The notes under the pieces are model-generated. The model was not told the DNA's origin. It worked only from the letters and a program-made list of their open reading frames with translations, and ran no database searches. Positions 55,333 through 64,000 of a stretch of 64,000 nucleotides of DNA are shown here, one piece after another (the stretch's first letter is position 1; each line of letters opens with the position of its first letter). The DNA lies in NCBI RefSeq assembly GCF_000633935.1, contig NZ_KK214995.1:37408-101407 (forward strand). The letters are read 5' to 3'. The DNA comes from Ectothiorhodospira haloalkaliphila ATCC 51935 (GTDB taxonomy: Bacteria > Pseudomonadota > Gammaproteobacteria > Ectothiorhodospirales > Ectothiorhodospiraceae). Made by a program: the position numbers and the translations under genes.

Positions 55333-58041
55333 CTATACCGCCAATTCCCGGGGAGGAGGGTCCGTCGCGCCAATCTCCAGTGCCTCCCTGAGTCGCGATG
55401 CGATCAGCGCCTGGCGTTCGGGGTCACTGATGGGGGTGTCATCCAGATTGGAGATGTAGAAGACGTCATCGGCCTGTTCGCCGGCAGTGGCGATCTTGGC
55501 GTTGTGCACCTTCACCTGACAGTCGGTGAGAATGATGCCGATGCGCGAAAGCAGCCCAGGCCGGTCGGCCGTGCTGATCTTGAGCACGGTACGCAGATGA
55601 TGCGTGTGCGGCGCAAAACTCACCTCGGTGGGTACGTCGAAATGCTTGAGCTGGCGAGGGGTGGAGCGGCGCACCATGTTCGGGCGCCGGTCAGGCTCCT
55701 TCAGGCGCTCCTTGAGCAGTCGACCGATCTCCTGAACCCTGAAAGGGTTGTCGATGGGCTGGCCGGTATCCTCCAGGACGAGGAAGGTATCCAGGGTGCG
55801 GTGGCTGCTGGTGGTGATGATGCGGGCATCCACGATGTCCAGACCCAGCTGGGTCAGTGCCGTGCTGGTCAGGGCGAACAAATGCGGGTGGTCTTCCGTG
55901 TAGAGGAATATCTCGGTACTGCCCCGGGCCGTTTCCTGGCGCACCTGGACCAGGGGCAGGTCCTCTTCGTCCACCTCGTGGATGGCCCGGGTGTGCCAGG
56001 CAATCTCATCAGCGGAGTGACGCAGGAAATAGTCCACATCAAAGTCGTTCCAGATGGCGAAACAATGCTCCTCGTCCACGCCCCGGGACTTGAGCAGCTC
56101 CAGGGCATGGGTTTGTACCTCGCCCACCAGTTCGTCCTGATCCGGCGGGTTGTCCAGCCCGCGGCGCAGCATGCGCTGGGTGGAGGCATACAGGTTGTTG
56201 AGCAGGGAGTTCTTCCAGGAATTCCACAGCTTGGGGTTGGTTCCCCGGATATCCGCCACGGTGAGCAGATACAGATAGTTCAGGCGCATGGTGTTGCCCA
56301 CCTGGGAGGCGAACTCCATGATGACGTCCGGATCCGAGATGTCCCGTCGCTGGGCAGTGAGGGACATGAGCAGGTGGGCGCGGACCAGCCAGCCCACCAG
56401 ATTGGCGTCGTACAGGGCGAGTCCGTGGCGCAGGCAGAACTCCCGGGCCTCCTCGGCTCCCAGTTCTGAATGGTCGCCGCCGCGTCCCTTGGCGATGTCG
56501 TGGAACAGACCGGCCAGATACAGCAGTTCCGGTTTGGGTATGCGCCGGAAGAGACGTGAGCACTCGGGCAGTTCTTCATCGTGCTCGCTGCTGGCAAAGC
56601 GCCGCAGGTTGCGGATGACGGCCAGGGTGTGTTCATCCACCGTGAAGACGTGGAACAGGTCGTACTGCATGCGTCCCACGATCAGGGCAAAGGCGGGCAG
56701 ATAGGCGGCCAGCACCCCATAGCGGTTCATGCGACGCAACTGCTCCGTCACGCCGTGGGGTTGGCGCAGTATCTCCATGAACAGGCTGCGGCAGGCCAGG
56801 TCCTGGCGGAAATTGTCGTCGATCAGACCACGATGGCAGCGGATCTCGCGGATGGTCGAGGCCCGGATCCCCTTGAGGTCCGGGTGCTGCTGGAGTAACA
56901 GGAAGACTTCCAGGAGGGCAGGGGGGTACTGGCGGAACACCCGTGGGTGGGTGATCTCCAGGAATCCGCGCCGGGCCTGGAAACGCCGGTTGATGGGCAC
57001 GATGTCATCATCGGTTTCGTCCAGCAGAATGGCCTCGCTGAAGTGTTGCAAGAGCATCTCATTGAGCCGTTCCAGTTCCATCACGGTGCGGAAGTACTGC
57101 TGCATGAACTGCTCCACGGCCAGATTGTGGTCGTGGTCGCTGAAGCCCAGCAGATTGGCCAGGCGGCGCTGGTAGTCAAACAGCAAGCGATCTTCCTTGC
57201 GGCCGCTGAGCATGTGCAGTGCAAAGCGCACGCGCCACAGGAAGGCTTGCCCATCCATCAGGTCGTGGTACTCGGCCTGGGTGAGAAAGCCATGGGCCAC
57301 CAATTCAGCCAGGGCGCTGGAGCCGAAGTGGCGCTGCGTGACCCAGCCGATCATCTGGATGTCGCGCAGGCCTCCCGGGCTCTCCTTGAGATTGGGTTCC
57401 AGGCGATAGGCGGTTTCGCCGAAGCGCTGATGGCGGGCCTCCTGTTCGTCCAGCTTGGCGCAGAAAAAGGCCCGACTGTTCCACATGCGCTCCGGGCTGA
57501 TACGTGACTCCAGTTCGGAAAACAGTGACTCGGGGCCGGTCAGGGGGCGGGATTCAAGCAGGTTGGTGGCCACCGTGATGTCGGCGGCCGCTTCGCGACT
57601 GCAGTCCTCCAGGTTACGCACGCTGTGCCCCAACTCCAGGCCGATGTCCCAGAGGAAGGTCACGAATGCGCCCAGGCGTTCCTCGATGCCCGGAGAGATC
57701 CCGTTCTGGAAGAGGATCAGGATGTCCACGTCCGATCCTGGATGCAGGTCGCCTCGTCCATAGCCCCCTACCGCAGCCAGGCCCAGCGTCTCTTCCTGAT
57801 CCAGGGCCATGCCGGCCCAAGCGCTGATCAGCAGTCGATCCATGGTGGCAGCGCGTGCCTGCACCAGGTCGGTGACATCGCAGCCCTCGGCAAAGGCCGT
57901 TTCCAGCGTCAGGCGCACATGGTTGAGGGCATCCACGTAGGTCTGTTTGTCCGGCGGGGAGTGAGCACGCAGGCGCTGCTCCTGCGACTCCCAGTCCAGG
58001 CGCTGTTGAATGGATTCCGGCAAGGGCCTCAATGCGGACAT
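55333..58041 (-). CDS. glnD: Bifunctional [protein-PII] uridylyltransferase / uridylyl-removing enzyme
   Basis: The 902-residue nitrogen sensor has a nucleotidyltransferase domain with GGYGRGDLHPGSDVDILIL (~90-110), a central helical region, an HD hydrolase domain with LFHDIAKGRGGDHSELG, and two C-terminal ACT domains (EIFLYTEDHPHLFALT and VLKISTADRPGLLSRIG). GlnD uridylylates PII under nitrogen limitation and removes UMP when glutamine binds. It lies 10 bases after map. Confidence 0.97.
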   Translation of the reverse strand: MSALRPLPESIQQRLDWESQEQRLRAHSPPDKQTYVDALNHVRLTLETAFAEGCDVTDLVQARAATMDRLLISAWAGMALDQEETLGLAAVGGYGRGDLHPGSDVDILILFQNGISPGIEERLGAFVTFLWDIGLELGHSVRNLEDCSREAAADITVATNLLESRPLTGPESLFSELESRISPERMWNSRAFFCAKLDEQEARHQRFGETAYRLEPNLKESPGGLRDIQMIGWVTQRHFGSSALAELVAHGFLTQAEYHDLMDGQAFLWRVRFALHMLSGRKEDRLLFDYQRRLANLLGFSDHDHNLAVEQFMQQYFRTVMELERLNEMLLQHFSEAILLDETDDDIVPINRRFQARRGFLEITHPRVFRQYPPALLEVFLLLQQHPDLKGIRASTIREIRCHRGLIDDNFRQDLACRSLFMEILRQPHGVTEQLRRMNRYGVLAAYLPAFALIVGRMQYDLFHVFTVDEHTLAVIRNLRRFASSEHDEELPECSRLFRRIPKPELLYLAGLFHDIAKGRGGDHSELGAEEAREFCLRHGLALYDANLVGWLVRAHLLMSLTAQRRDISDPDVIMEFASQVGNTMRLNYLYLLTVADIRGTNPKLWNSWKNSLLNNLYASTQRMLRRGLDNPPDQDELVGEVQTHALELLKSRGVDEEHCFAIWNDFDVDYFLRHSADEIAWHTRAIHEVDEEDLPLVQVRQETARGSTEIFLYTEDHPHLFALTSTALTQLGLDIVDARIITTSSHRTLDTFLVLEDTGQPIDNPFRVQEIGRLLKERLKEPDRRPNMVRRSTPRQLKHFDVPTEVSFAPHTHHLRTVLKISTADRPGLLSRIGIILTDCQVKVHNAKIATAGEQADDVFYISNLDDTPISDPERQALIASRLREALEIGATDPPPRELAV

Positions 58042-58051
58042 GGGACTGCCC

Positions 58052-58822
58052 TCAGCTGGCGCGCTCGTCCTTGCGCAGAGTCAGAATCTCGTGGCCGTCT
58101 TCGGTCACCAGGATGGTGTGCTCCCACTGGGCCGACAGGCTGTGGTCCTTCGTGACCACTGTCCAGCCGTCGGCCAGCAGACGGGTGTGACGCTTGCCGA
58201 TATTCACCATGGGTTCGATGGTGAAGGTCATGCCTGGCTGCAGTTCCATGCCTTCTCCAGGGGTGCCGAAATGCAGCACCTGGGGGTCTTCATGGAACTC
58301 CCGGCCAATGCCGTGACCGCAGTACTCGCGCACCACGCTGCATCGTTCGGCTTCGGCGTAGGTCTGCACCGCATGACCGATATCACCCAGGCGGGCCCCG
58401 GGGCGCACCATCCGGATGCCCCGCCACAGCGCCTCATGGGCGATGTCCACCACGCGCTGCGCCTTCACCGAGGGCTTGCCGATGACGAACATGCGACTGG
58501 TATCCCCATGGTAGCCGTCATGGATCACGGTGATGTCGATATTCAGGATGTCGCCGTCCTTGAGGCGGCGTTCACCGGGGATGCCATGGCAAACCTGGTG
58601 GTTCAGTGAGGTGCAGATGGAACGGGGAAAGCCCCGGTAATTCAGCGGCGCGGGCGTCGCCTTCTGTACGTTGACAATGTGCTGGTGACAGAGTTCGTCC
58701 AGTTCGCCGGTGCTGATCCCGGCCTGCACATGGGGCGCGATCATCTCCAGAACTTCGGCGGCCATGCGGCCGGCCACGCGCATTTTTTCGATCTCTTCCG
58801 GGGTCTTGATGGATACGGGCAT
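58052..58822 (-). CDS. map: Methionine aminopeptidase, type I
   Basis: The 256-residue metalloprotease has metal ligands in DILNIDITVIHDGYHGDTSRMF, GHGIGREFHEDPQV and FTIEPMVN. The HHVxHGIP-like segment NHQVCHGIPGERRLKDGD is the substrate loop. The gene is divergent from rpsB, the usual arrangement, with a 206-base shared region containing the rpsB promoter and leader. Confidence 0.97.
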   Translation of the reverse strand: MPVSIKTPEEIEKMRVAGRMAAEVLEMIAPHVQAGISTGELDELCHQHIVNVQKATPAPLNYRGFPRSICTSLNHQVCHGIPGERRLKDGDILNIDITVIHDGYHGDTSRMFVIGKPSVKAQRVVDIAHEALWRGIRMVRPGARLGDIGHAVQTYAEAERCSVVREYCGHGIGREFHEDPQVLHFGTPGEGMELQPGMTFTIEPMVNIGKRHTRLLADGWTVVTKDHSLSAQWEHTILVTEDGHEILTLRKDERAS

Positions 58823-58860
58823 CAGGTGGGGTCCACGGCGGGTTGGGACGCGCTATGCGT

Positions 58861-58889
58861 TTGTTGTGAAAGACCGTTTATGGTATAAA
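58861..58889 (+). promoter_or_regulatory. Probable sigma70 promoter of the rpsB operon
   Basis: TTGTTG (58861-58866) and TATAAA (58884-58889) are separated by 17 bases and followed by a GC-rich start region (GCGCCCGCGC), a discriminator type common in stringently controlled ribosomal promoters. The transcript would begin near 58896, leaving a leader of about 130 bases. Confidence 0.6.
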
Positions 58890-58946
58890 GCGCCCGCGCT
58901 CCATGCAAACCAGACCGCCGGGAGCGTCCACTCTATCGAATCCACA

Positions 58947-59002
58947 CATACGCCGTCACGCATGGCTGGGTGCCCTTGGTGGGTTGCCATGCGGGGCGTA
59001 TG
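58947..59002 (+). promoter_or_regulatory. Structured rpsB leader (candidate S2-binding autoregulatory element)
   Basis: CATACGCC (58947-58954) pairs with GGCGTATG (58995-59002), and inside it GCATGG (58960-58965) pairs with CCATGC (58987-58992), leaving an asymmetric internal loop (GTCAC versus GG) and a 21-base apical loop. The structure ends 26 bases before the rpsB start. Autoregulation of rpsB-tsf by S2 binding to the leader is established in other Gammaproteobacteria; the assignment here is from position and fold. Confidence 0.55.
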
Positions 59003-59028
59003 GAGGCTCAACCCTCGGGAGAATCATC

Positions 59029-59817
59029 ATGCCTAACGTGACCATGCGTCAGATGCTCGAAGCGGGCGTCCACTTCGGACACCAAACCCGTTACTGGAAC
59101 CCGAAGATGGATCAGTACATCTTCGGTCACCGCAACAAGATTCACATCATCAACCTCGAAAAGACGGTTCCGTGCTTCAACGATGCGATGAACTACCTGG
59201 GCAAGATGGCCGCCAATGGTGGCAACATCATGTTCGTGGGGACCAAGCGTTCCGCTCGTGATCTGGTGGCCGAGCACGCCAGACGCTGCAAGATGCCCTT
59301 TGTGAACCACCGCTGGCTGGGTGGCATGCTCACCAACTTCAAGACCGTGCGCCAGTCCATCCGCCGCCTCAAGGACCTGGAGGCCATGCAGGAAGACGGT
59401 AGCCTGCGGGTGCTGAACAAGAAGGAAGCCCTGATGCGCACCCGCGAGATGGAAAAGCTCGACCGCAGCCTGGGCGGCATCAAGGATATGCCGGGCCTGC
59501 CCGACGCCCTGTTCGTGATCGACGTGGGCTACGAGCGCATCGCCATCAGCGAAGCCCGCAAGCTGGGCATTCCCGTCGTGGCCGTGGTGGACAGCAACAA
59601 CTCCCCCGATGGCGTGGACTATGTGATCCCCGGCAACGATGATGCCATGCGGGCCATCCAGCTGTATGTCAGCGCCGCTGCCGATGCCATCAACGATGCC
59701 CGGAGCGTGGCCCGTGCCGGCGCCGGCGACGAGTTCGTCGAGGTGAAGGACGAAGCGCCTGCCCCGGCCGCCCAACCCGCGGAAGCCCCCGAAGCCGGAC
59801 AGGCTGAGGCCAGGTAA
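59029..59817 (+). CDS. rpsB: 30S ribosomal protein S2
   Basis: The 262-residue protein starts [19 protein letters not shown], with [20 protein letters not shown], the coiled-coil insertion [19 protein letters not shown] and [31 protein letters not shown]. An Ala/Pro/Glu-rich C-terminal tail of about 25 residues is common in S2. GGGAG precedes ATG 59029. It leads the rpsB-tsf-pyrH-frr cluster. Confidence 0.98.
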   Translation: MPNVTMRQMLEAGVHFGHQTRYWNPKMDQYIFGHRNKIHIINLEKTVPCFNDAMNYLGKMAANGGNIMFVGTKRSARDLVAEHARRCKMPFVNHRWLGGMLTNFKTVRQSIRRLKDLEAMQEDGSLRVLNKKEALMRTREMEKLDRSLGGIKDMPGLPDALFVIDVGYERIAISEARKLGIPVVAVVDSNNSPDGVDYVIPGNDDAMRAIQLYVSAAADAINDARSVARAGAGDEFVEVKDEAPAPAAQPAEAPEAGQAEAR

Positions 59818-59828
59818 CTCTTTCCAGA

Positions 59829-59859
59829 CCCCGCCGATGCCCAGACGGCATCGGTGGGG
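59829..59859 (+). promoter_or_regulatory. Strong rpsB-tsf intergenic hairpin (attenuator-like)
   Basis: CCCCGCCGATGCC (59829-59841) pairs with GGCATCGGTGGGG (59847-59859) in a 13-bp stem with one G-U pair and a 5-base loop. No T-run follows, so it may slow polymerase or mark an RNA-processing site. It could set the S2 to EF-Ts expression ratio. Confidence 0.55.
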
Positions 59860-59889
59860 CGCTGCAAACGAATCTTCAGGAGTATCCCC

Positions 59890-60768
59890 ATGCAGATTAC
59901 CGCATCCATGGTCAAAGAACTGCGCGAGACCACCGGCGCAGGCATGATGGAGTGCAAGAAGGCCCTGACCGCGGCCAATGGAGACATGGAAGCCGCCATC
60001 GAACAGATGCGCAAGTCCGGTGCCGCCAAGGCCGTCAAGAAGGCGGACCGTGTCGCTGCCGAAGGGCAGGTGATGGTGGCCAGTTCCGATGATCATCGTC
60101 GCGCCGTCATCGTCGAAGTCAACTGCGAAACCGACTTCGTGGCCAAGGACGAAAACTTCAACTCCTTTGTGACCCAGGTCGCCGAACAGGCATTGGCGCA
60201 GCAGCCCGCCGATGTGGACGCCCTGATGGCGCTGTCCGGCGCCGAAGGCAGCCTGGAGGAGACCCGTGCAGCCCTGGTGGCCAAGATTGGTGAGAACGTC
60301 CAGGTGCGCCGTTTCGAACTTTTCGCCAGCGAAGATGGTGAACTGGCCCATTATCTCCATGGCACCCGCATCGGTGTGGTGGTGGAAATGGTGGGTGGCA
60401 ATCAGGACCTGGCCCGCGACGTGGCCATGCATATCGCCGCCAGCCACCCCGTGTGCGTTGACGAAAGCCAGGTGCCTCAGGATCTTCTGAAAAAGGAAGA
60501 GGCCGTGTTCCGTGCTCAGGCCGAAGAAAGTGGCAAGCCCGCCGAGATCATCGACAAGATGATCACCGGTCGCATGAAGAAGTATCTGGGCGAGGTCACC
60601 CTCCTGGGCCAGCCCTTCGTCAAGGATCCCGATCAGACCGTGGGTCAGATGCTCAAGGCCGCCGGTGCTCAGGTACGCCAGTTCGCCCGTTTCGAAGTGG
60701 GTGAGGGTATCGAGAAGAAGACGGAAAACTTCGCTGAAGAGGTCATGGCCCAGGCGAAGGGCTCCTGA
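59890..60768 (+). CDS. tsf: Elongation factor Ts
   Basis: The 292-residue guanine-exchange factor starts [26 protein letters not shown], with the EF-Tu-contacting [10 protein letters not shown] segment ([12 protein letters not shown]) and the C-terminal core module [19 protein letters not shown] 59890 follows TCAGGAG with good spacing. The length is typical. Confidence 0.98.
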   Translation: MQITASMVKELRETTGAGMMECKKALTAANGDMEAAIEQMRKSGAAKAVKKADRVAAEGQVMVASSDDHRRAVIVEVNCETDFVAKDENFNSFVTQVAEQALAQQPADVDALMALSGAEGSLEETRAALVAKIGENVQVRRFELFASEDGELAHYLHGTRIGVVVEMVGGNQDLARDVAMHIAASHPVCVDESQVPQDLLKKEEAVFRAQAEESGKPAEIIDKMITGRMKKYLGEVTLLGQPFVKDPDQTVGQMLKAAGAQVRQFARFEVGEGIEKKTENFAEEVMAQAKGS

Positions 60769-60796
60769 TATTGTTCTAGACAACACCGCCCCAGAA

Positions 60797-60818
60797 CCCG
60801 GGGCTCACTGGCCCCGGG
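60797..60818 (+). terminator. GC-rich hairpin between tsf and pyrH
   Basis: CCCGGGGC (60797-60804) and GCCCCGGG (60811-60818) form an 8-bp stem with loop TCACTG. It has no T-run, so it is likely a partial terminator or mRNA 3'-end stabiliser between rpsB-tsf and pyrH-frr. Confidence 0.5.
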
Positions 60819-60847
60819 GACCGACAATCCAGCCATCAAGGTTACCC

Positions 60848-61576
60848 ATGACTGACGACACCCGCCCTGCCTACAAGCGAATCCTGCTGAAGCTGAGCGG
60901 CGAGGCCCTGATGGGGGATCTGGAGTACGGCATCTGTCCGAACGTGCTGGGGCGAGTGGCTCGCGAAGTGGCCGAACTGAGCCGCCTCGGTATCGAAGTG
61001 GCCATCGTCATTGGGGGTGGCAACATCTTCCGGGGGGCAGGGATGGCCCAGGCTGGCATGGATCGGGTGAGTGCCGATCACATGGGCATGCTGGCCACCG
61101 TGATGAACGGCCTGGCCATGCAGGATGCCCTGGAACGGGTGGGCAAATTCTGCCGGGTGATGTCGGCGCTCAAGATCAATCAGGTCTGCGAGGACTACAT
61201 TCGCCGCCGCGCGGTGCGTCATCTGGAAAAAGGGCGCATTGTCGTGTTTGCCGCCGGTACCGGCAATCCCTTCTTCACCACCGATACCGCTGCCAGCCTG
61301 CGTGCCATCGAGATGAACTGCGATGTCATGATCAAGGCCACCAAGGTGGACGGTGTCTATGATTCCGATCCCATGCGCCATCCCGAAGCCAAACGCTACG
61401 ATCGGCTCACCTTTGACGAAGTCCTCACGGCGCGTCTGGGGGTCATGGATGCCACGGCCATCGTCATGTGTCGGGATAACGATATGCCCCTTCGGGTGAT
61501 CAATATATTCAAGGAAGGGGAACTCATGCGACTCGTCATGGGCGAGCGCGTGGGCACCCTGGTCGAGAGAGGTTGA
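60848..61576 (+). CDS. pyrH: UMP kinase
   Basis: The 242-residue amino-acid-kinase-fold enzyme has [42 protein letters not shown] and the substrate loop [16 protein letters not shown]. It phosphorylates UMP, is activated by GTP and inhibited by UTP in related bacteria. ATG 60848 was chosen for the family-typical N-terminus. frr begins 5 bases after the stop. Confidence 0.97.
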   Translation: MTDDTRPAYKRILLKLSGEALMGDLEYGICPNVLGRVAREVAELSRLGIEVAIVIGGGNIFRGAGMAQAGMDRVSADHMGMLATVMNGLAMQDALERVGKFCRVMSALKINQVCEDYIRRRAVRHLEKGRIVVFAAGTGNPFFTTDTAASLRAIEMNCDVMIKATKVDGVYDSDPMRHPEAKRYDRLTFDEVLTARLGVMDATAIVMCRDNDMPLRVINIFKEGELMRLVMGERVGTLVERG

Positions 61577-61581
61577 GTGAC

Positions 61582-62139
61582 ATGCTTGATGCCATAAAAG
61601 ACGATGCTTCCACCCGCATGGGTAAGAGTATTGATTCCCTGCGGCTGGAAATGGCCAAGATCCGCACCGGCCGTGCCCAAACCAGCCTGCTGGACCACGT
61701 TCAGGTGGAATACTACGGTAGCGAAGTGCCCATCAACCAGGTGGCCAACGTCAACGTGGAAGACGCCCGTACCCTGACCGTGACACCCTGGGAACGGGAT
61801 ATGGTGAGCAAGGTGGAAAAGGCCATCATGAATTCGGATCTGGGCCTGAACCCTTCCTCCGTGGGCACCGTGATCCGCGTGCCGATGCCGGCCCTGACCG
61901 AGGAACGACGCAAGGACCTGGTGAAGGTGGTGCGCCACGAGGCGGAGAACGCCCGGGTGGCGATCCGCAACATCCGGCGGGACGCGAACAGCGATCTCAA
62001 GGCCCTGCTCAAGGACAAGTCCATCACCGAGGACGATGATCGCCAGGGCCAGGAGATCATCCAGAAACTGACCGATCAGCACATTGCTGAAGTGGACAAG
62101 GTGCTGGCCCAGAAAGAAAAAGAACTCATGGCCATTTGA
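61582..62139 (+). CDS. frr: Ribosome recycling factor
   Basis: The 185-residue protein has the two-domain RRF pattern: [38 protein letters not shown], and the C-terminal helices [23 protein letters not shown] 61582 lies 9 bases after AGAGAGG and gives exactly the standard RRF length; an upstream TTG at 61573 is too close to that site. It splits post-termination ribosomes with EF-G. Confidence 0.97.
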   Translation: MLDAIKDDASTRMGKSIDSLRLEMAKIRTGRAQTSLLDHVQVEYYGSEVPINQVANVNVEDARTLTVTPWERDMVSKVEKAIMNSDLGLNPSSVGTVIRVPMPALTEERRKDLVKVVRHEAENARVAIRNIRRDANSDLKALLKDKSITEDDDRQGQEIIQKLTDQHIAEVDKVLAQKEKELMAI

Positions 62140-62165
62140 TTTCCACGGATGGATATCAAGACGCA

Positions 62166-62918
62166 GTGAGCCAATCTCCCGTGAATGCCGCGGGCACGCC
62201 GCGCCATGTGGCCATCATCATGGATGGCAATGGACGGTGGGCCCGCTCCCGCTTGCTTCCCCGGACAGAAGGTCATCGTCAGGGTGTGAACGCTGCCCGG
62301 ATGGCGGTGCGTTACTGCGCCCAGCAGGGCGTCCGGGTTCTGACCCTGTTCGCCTTCAGCAGCGAGAACTGGCGTCGCCCACGTCAGGAGGTGGGCACGC
62401 TGATGGATCTGTTCGTGGGTTCCATCGGCCGCGAGGTACCGGAACTGGTGGAGAAGGGCATTCGCCTTCGCTTCATTGGCGATCGCACCACCTTCTCCGC
62501 CAAGCTCCAGGCGCGCATGGCCGATGCCGAGGAGCGTACCCGGAGCAATGAGCGTATGGAGCTGGTGGTGGCGGTCAGCTACGGCGGGCGCTGGGACATC
62601 GCCAACGCCGCTGCGGCGCTGGCTGAACGGGTGCGCCGCGGGGAGCTTGAACCGGAGCAGATCACCCCCGAAGTCATGGACAGGCATTTGTCCACAGCGG
62701 GTCTGCCTGAGCCGGATCTGTTCGTGCGTACCGGAGGCGAACAGCGCGTCAGTAATTTCCTGTTATGGCAGCTGGCTTACACCGAGCTGTTCTTTACCGA
62801 TGTGCTCTGGCCGGATTTCGACGAAGATGAATTGGGTCGGGCCTTTGAATACTTCGCCGGGCGTCAGCGGCGCTTCGGGCATATCCAGGAACAGGTCGTG
62901 GGGACGGGGGATGCTTAA
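62166..62918 (+). CDS. uppS: Isoprenyl transferase (undecaprenyl diphosphate synthase)
   Basis: The 250-residue cis-prenyltransferase has the signature HVAIIMDGNGRWA, FAFSSENWRRP, VSYGGRWDI and the C-terminal DLFVRTGGEQRVSNFLLWQLAYTELFF. It makes the C55 lipid carrier for peptidoglycan. GTG 62166 was chosen with GGATGGA upstream; TTG 62136, overlapping frr, is an alternative that would add ten residues. It overlaps cdsA by 8 bases. Confidence 0.95.
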   Translation: MSQSPVNAAGTPRHVAIIMDGNGRWARSRLLPRTEGHRQGVNAARMAVRYCAQQGVRVLTLFAFSSENWRRPRQEVGTLMDLFVGSIGREVPELVEKGIRLRFIGDRTTFSAKLQARMADAEERTRSNERMELVVAVSYGGRWDIANAAAALAERVRRGELEPEQITPEVMDRHLSTAGLPEPDLFVRTGGEQRVSNFLLWQLAYTELFFTDVLWPDFDEDELGRAFEYFAGRQRRFGHIQEQVVGTGDA

Positions 62919-63732
62919 ACAACGAGTGATGACCGGCGTGATCCTGGCGGCGGCCGTCGTGGCGGCCGTGTTGCTGCTGCCCAATTCCGTCTTCGCGGTG
63001 GTCATGCTGGCGGTGACGCTGCTAGGCGCTTGGGAATGGAGTCGTCTGTGCGGGCTCGATGAAACCCGGGTGCGCGCCGCCTACGTGGGAGGCCTGGCCG
63101 TTCTGGGAGGCATCACCTGGTGGCTGGTCTTCGTGCAGGTGCATCTCTGGCCCGTGGCCATTGGAGTCATCTGGTGGGTCTGCGTGCTGGTGATGCTGGC
63201 CCTCTACGAGCCAGGGTCCGGGGAGCGTCGGGCCCTGCGTCGGTACGGGCTGGCCTTGGCAGGGGCGTTGACCCTGATCCCCGCCTGGGCCGCATTGGTC
63301 TGGTTTCATCAAGTCCAGCCGCTTCTTGTGCTGTATCTGGTGTTGCTCACTGCCACCGCCGATACGGCGGCCTACTTCACGGGAAAGCGCTTCGGTCGGG
63401 TGAAGCTGGCACCGTCCATCAGTCCCGGCAAGACCCGGGAGGGCCTGCTCGGGGCCATCGCCGCCATCGTGCCCTTTGGTTTGCTGGGTGCCTGGGGCTT
63501 CGGTGTGGAACCCGGGTTGTGGTTTTATTTCGTGGCCCTGTGTGTGATCACTGCTTTGATTTCGGTGGCTGGCGATCTATTCGAGAGCCTGGTCAAGCGG
63601 GAGGCGGGAGCCAAGGACAGCGGTACCCTGTTGCCGGGGCATGGTGGGATAATGGATCGCATCGACAGCCTCACGGCCGCAGCGCCGGTCTTCCTGATCG
63701 GTCTCTTGTGGGCCGGAATTATGGCAAGATAG
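62911..63732 (+). CDS. cdsA: Phosphatidate cytidylyltransferase
   Basis: The 273-residue membrane enzyme has about eight hydrophobic spans and the CdsA signature SVAGDLFESLVKREAGAKDS followed by LLPGHGGIMDRIDS near the C-terminus. It forms CDP-diacylglycerol, the precursor of membrane phospholipids. The start ATG 62911 overlaps the end of uppS, indicating coupled translation. Confidence 0.96.
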   Translation: MLKQRVMTGVILAAAVVAAVLLLPNSVFAVVMLAVTLLGAWEWSRLCGLDETRVRAAYVGGLAVLGGITWWLVFVQVHLWPVAIGVIWWVCVLVMLALYEPGSGERRALRRYGLALAGALTLIPAWAALVWFHQVQPLLVLYLVLLTATADTAAYFTGKRFGRVKLAPSISPGKTREGLLGAIAAIVPFGLLGAWGFGVEPGLWFYFVALCVITALISVAGDLFESLVKREAGAKDSGTLLPGHGGIMDRIDSLTAAAPVFLIGLLWAGIMAR

Positions 63733-63840
63733 CGCTCGGCGAGGGACCGGGATTTCTCCAATCACCCGATCCCTGGCCTCGCACACGCCGGCGGTATCCG
63801 TCCGCGTCAACCTGACTGTATGAGTACCGGGAGTCTTTCC

Positions 63841-64000
63841 ATGGCTGCTTCCCCCAAGGGCGTGACCGTTCTCGGCGCCACCGGAACCATCGGCGTCAAC
63901 ACCCTGGACGTGATGGCGCGCCATCCCCAACTCTATCGGGCCGTGGCCCTCACGGCCAACGGTAATGTGGAGCGCCTGGTGGAACAATGCCGCGCCCATC
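63841..64000 (+). CDS. dxr: 1-deoxy-D-xylulose 5-phosphate reductoisomerase, 5' part (runs off right edge)
   Basis: The first 53 codons are visible. The NADPH-binding motif is [20 protein letters not shown], where most Dxr enzymes read GSTGSIG; both changed positions are conservative. [15 protein letters not shown] follows, as in the family. GGGAG at 63829-63833 sets ATG 63841; ATG 63820 is in frame upstream. The position after cdsA is the standard one. With ispG it belongs to the MEP isoprenoid pathway. Confidence 0.9.
   Translation, partial: MAASPKGVTVLGATGTIGVNTLDVMARHPQLYRAVALTANGNVERLVEQCRAH

Noticed and set aside
59008-60786. A 592-codon open frame antisense to rpsB and tsf
   Set aside because: Its His/Gly-rich composition is typical of antisense translation, and both sense genes are unmistakable ribosome-associated genes.

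Overview
The window looks like chromosomal DNA of a phototrophic purple sulfur gammaproteobacterium, most likely of the Ectothiorhodospiraceae/Chromatiales. The evidence is a pair of LH1-type bacteriochlorophyll antenna genes (6499-6942), a CbbR-like LysR regulator, high GC content, and several gene orders typical of Gammaproteobacteria: rpoE-rseA-rseB-rseC-mucD, lepA-lepB-rnc-era-recO-pdxJ-acpS, map-glnD-dapC-dapD, and rpsB-tsf-pyrH-frr-uppS-cdsA-dxr. The genus assignment is an inference from this content.

Layout. 1-1.4 kb is a damaged accessory edge: the start of a probable mobile-element gene runs off the left end beside the 5' half of a TonB-dependent receptor that stops after 329 codons. 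1.5-6.3 kb carries a DUF427 protein, a patatin-type lipase, a two-gene ergothioneine operon (egtB-egtD) and a Slp-type lipoprotein. 6.5-7.0 kb holds an orphan pufB-pufA pair with no reaction-centre genes after it. 7.1-13.3 kb (minus strand) has a PAS/GAF hybrid kinase, tRNA-Val(CAC), a LysR regulator and motA-motB. 13.4-27.1 kb is mostly housekeeping: an HDOD protein, ispG, an SbcCD-like yhaO-yhaN pair, the SRP RNA gene, dnaX-ybaB-recR, a HIT protein, an outer-membrane barrel, rsgA, a pterin dehydratase and orn. 27.1-41.1 kb carries a rhodanese overlapping nadB, the sigma-E envelope-stress operon ending in mucD, and the lepA-to-acpS cluster.

41.1-49.9 kb (minus strand) is the most unusual part. 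It is a compact five-gene array, TonB receptor 2 - binding protein 2 - TonB receptor 1 - binding protein 1 - hybrid histidine kinase, with gaps or overlaps from -4 to +45 nt. The receptor/binding-protein module is duplicated, both binding proteins share a Cys-x-x-Cys motif, and no ABC permease or ATPase is present. I read it as a candidate trans-envelope sensing system whose ligand is unknown.

49.9-53.1 kb has cysM, a PolB-like exonuclease, rlmD and a 42-codon membrane microprotein. The rest is lysine biosynthesis (dapD, dapC), glnD, map, then the rpsB cluster with a structured leader and intergenic hairpins, ending inside dxr.

Functions come from motif recognition by eye. No database search was run, and start codons are chosen from Shine-Dalgarno spacing, overlaps and expected family length.
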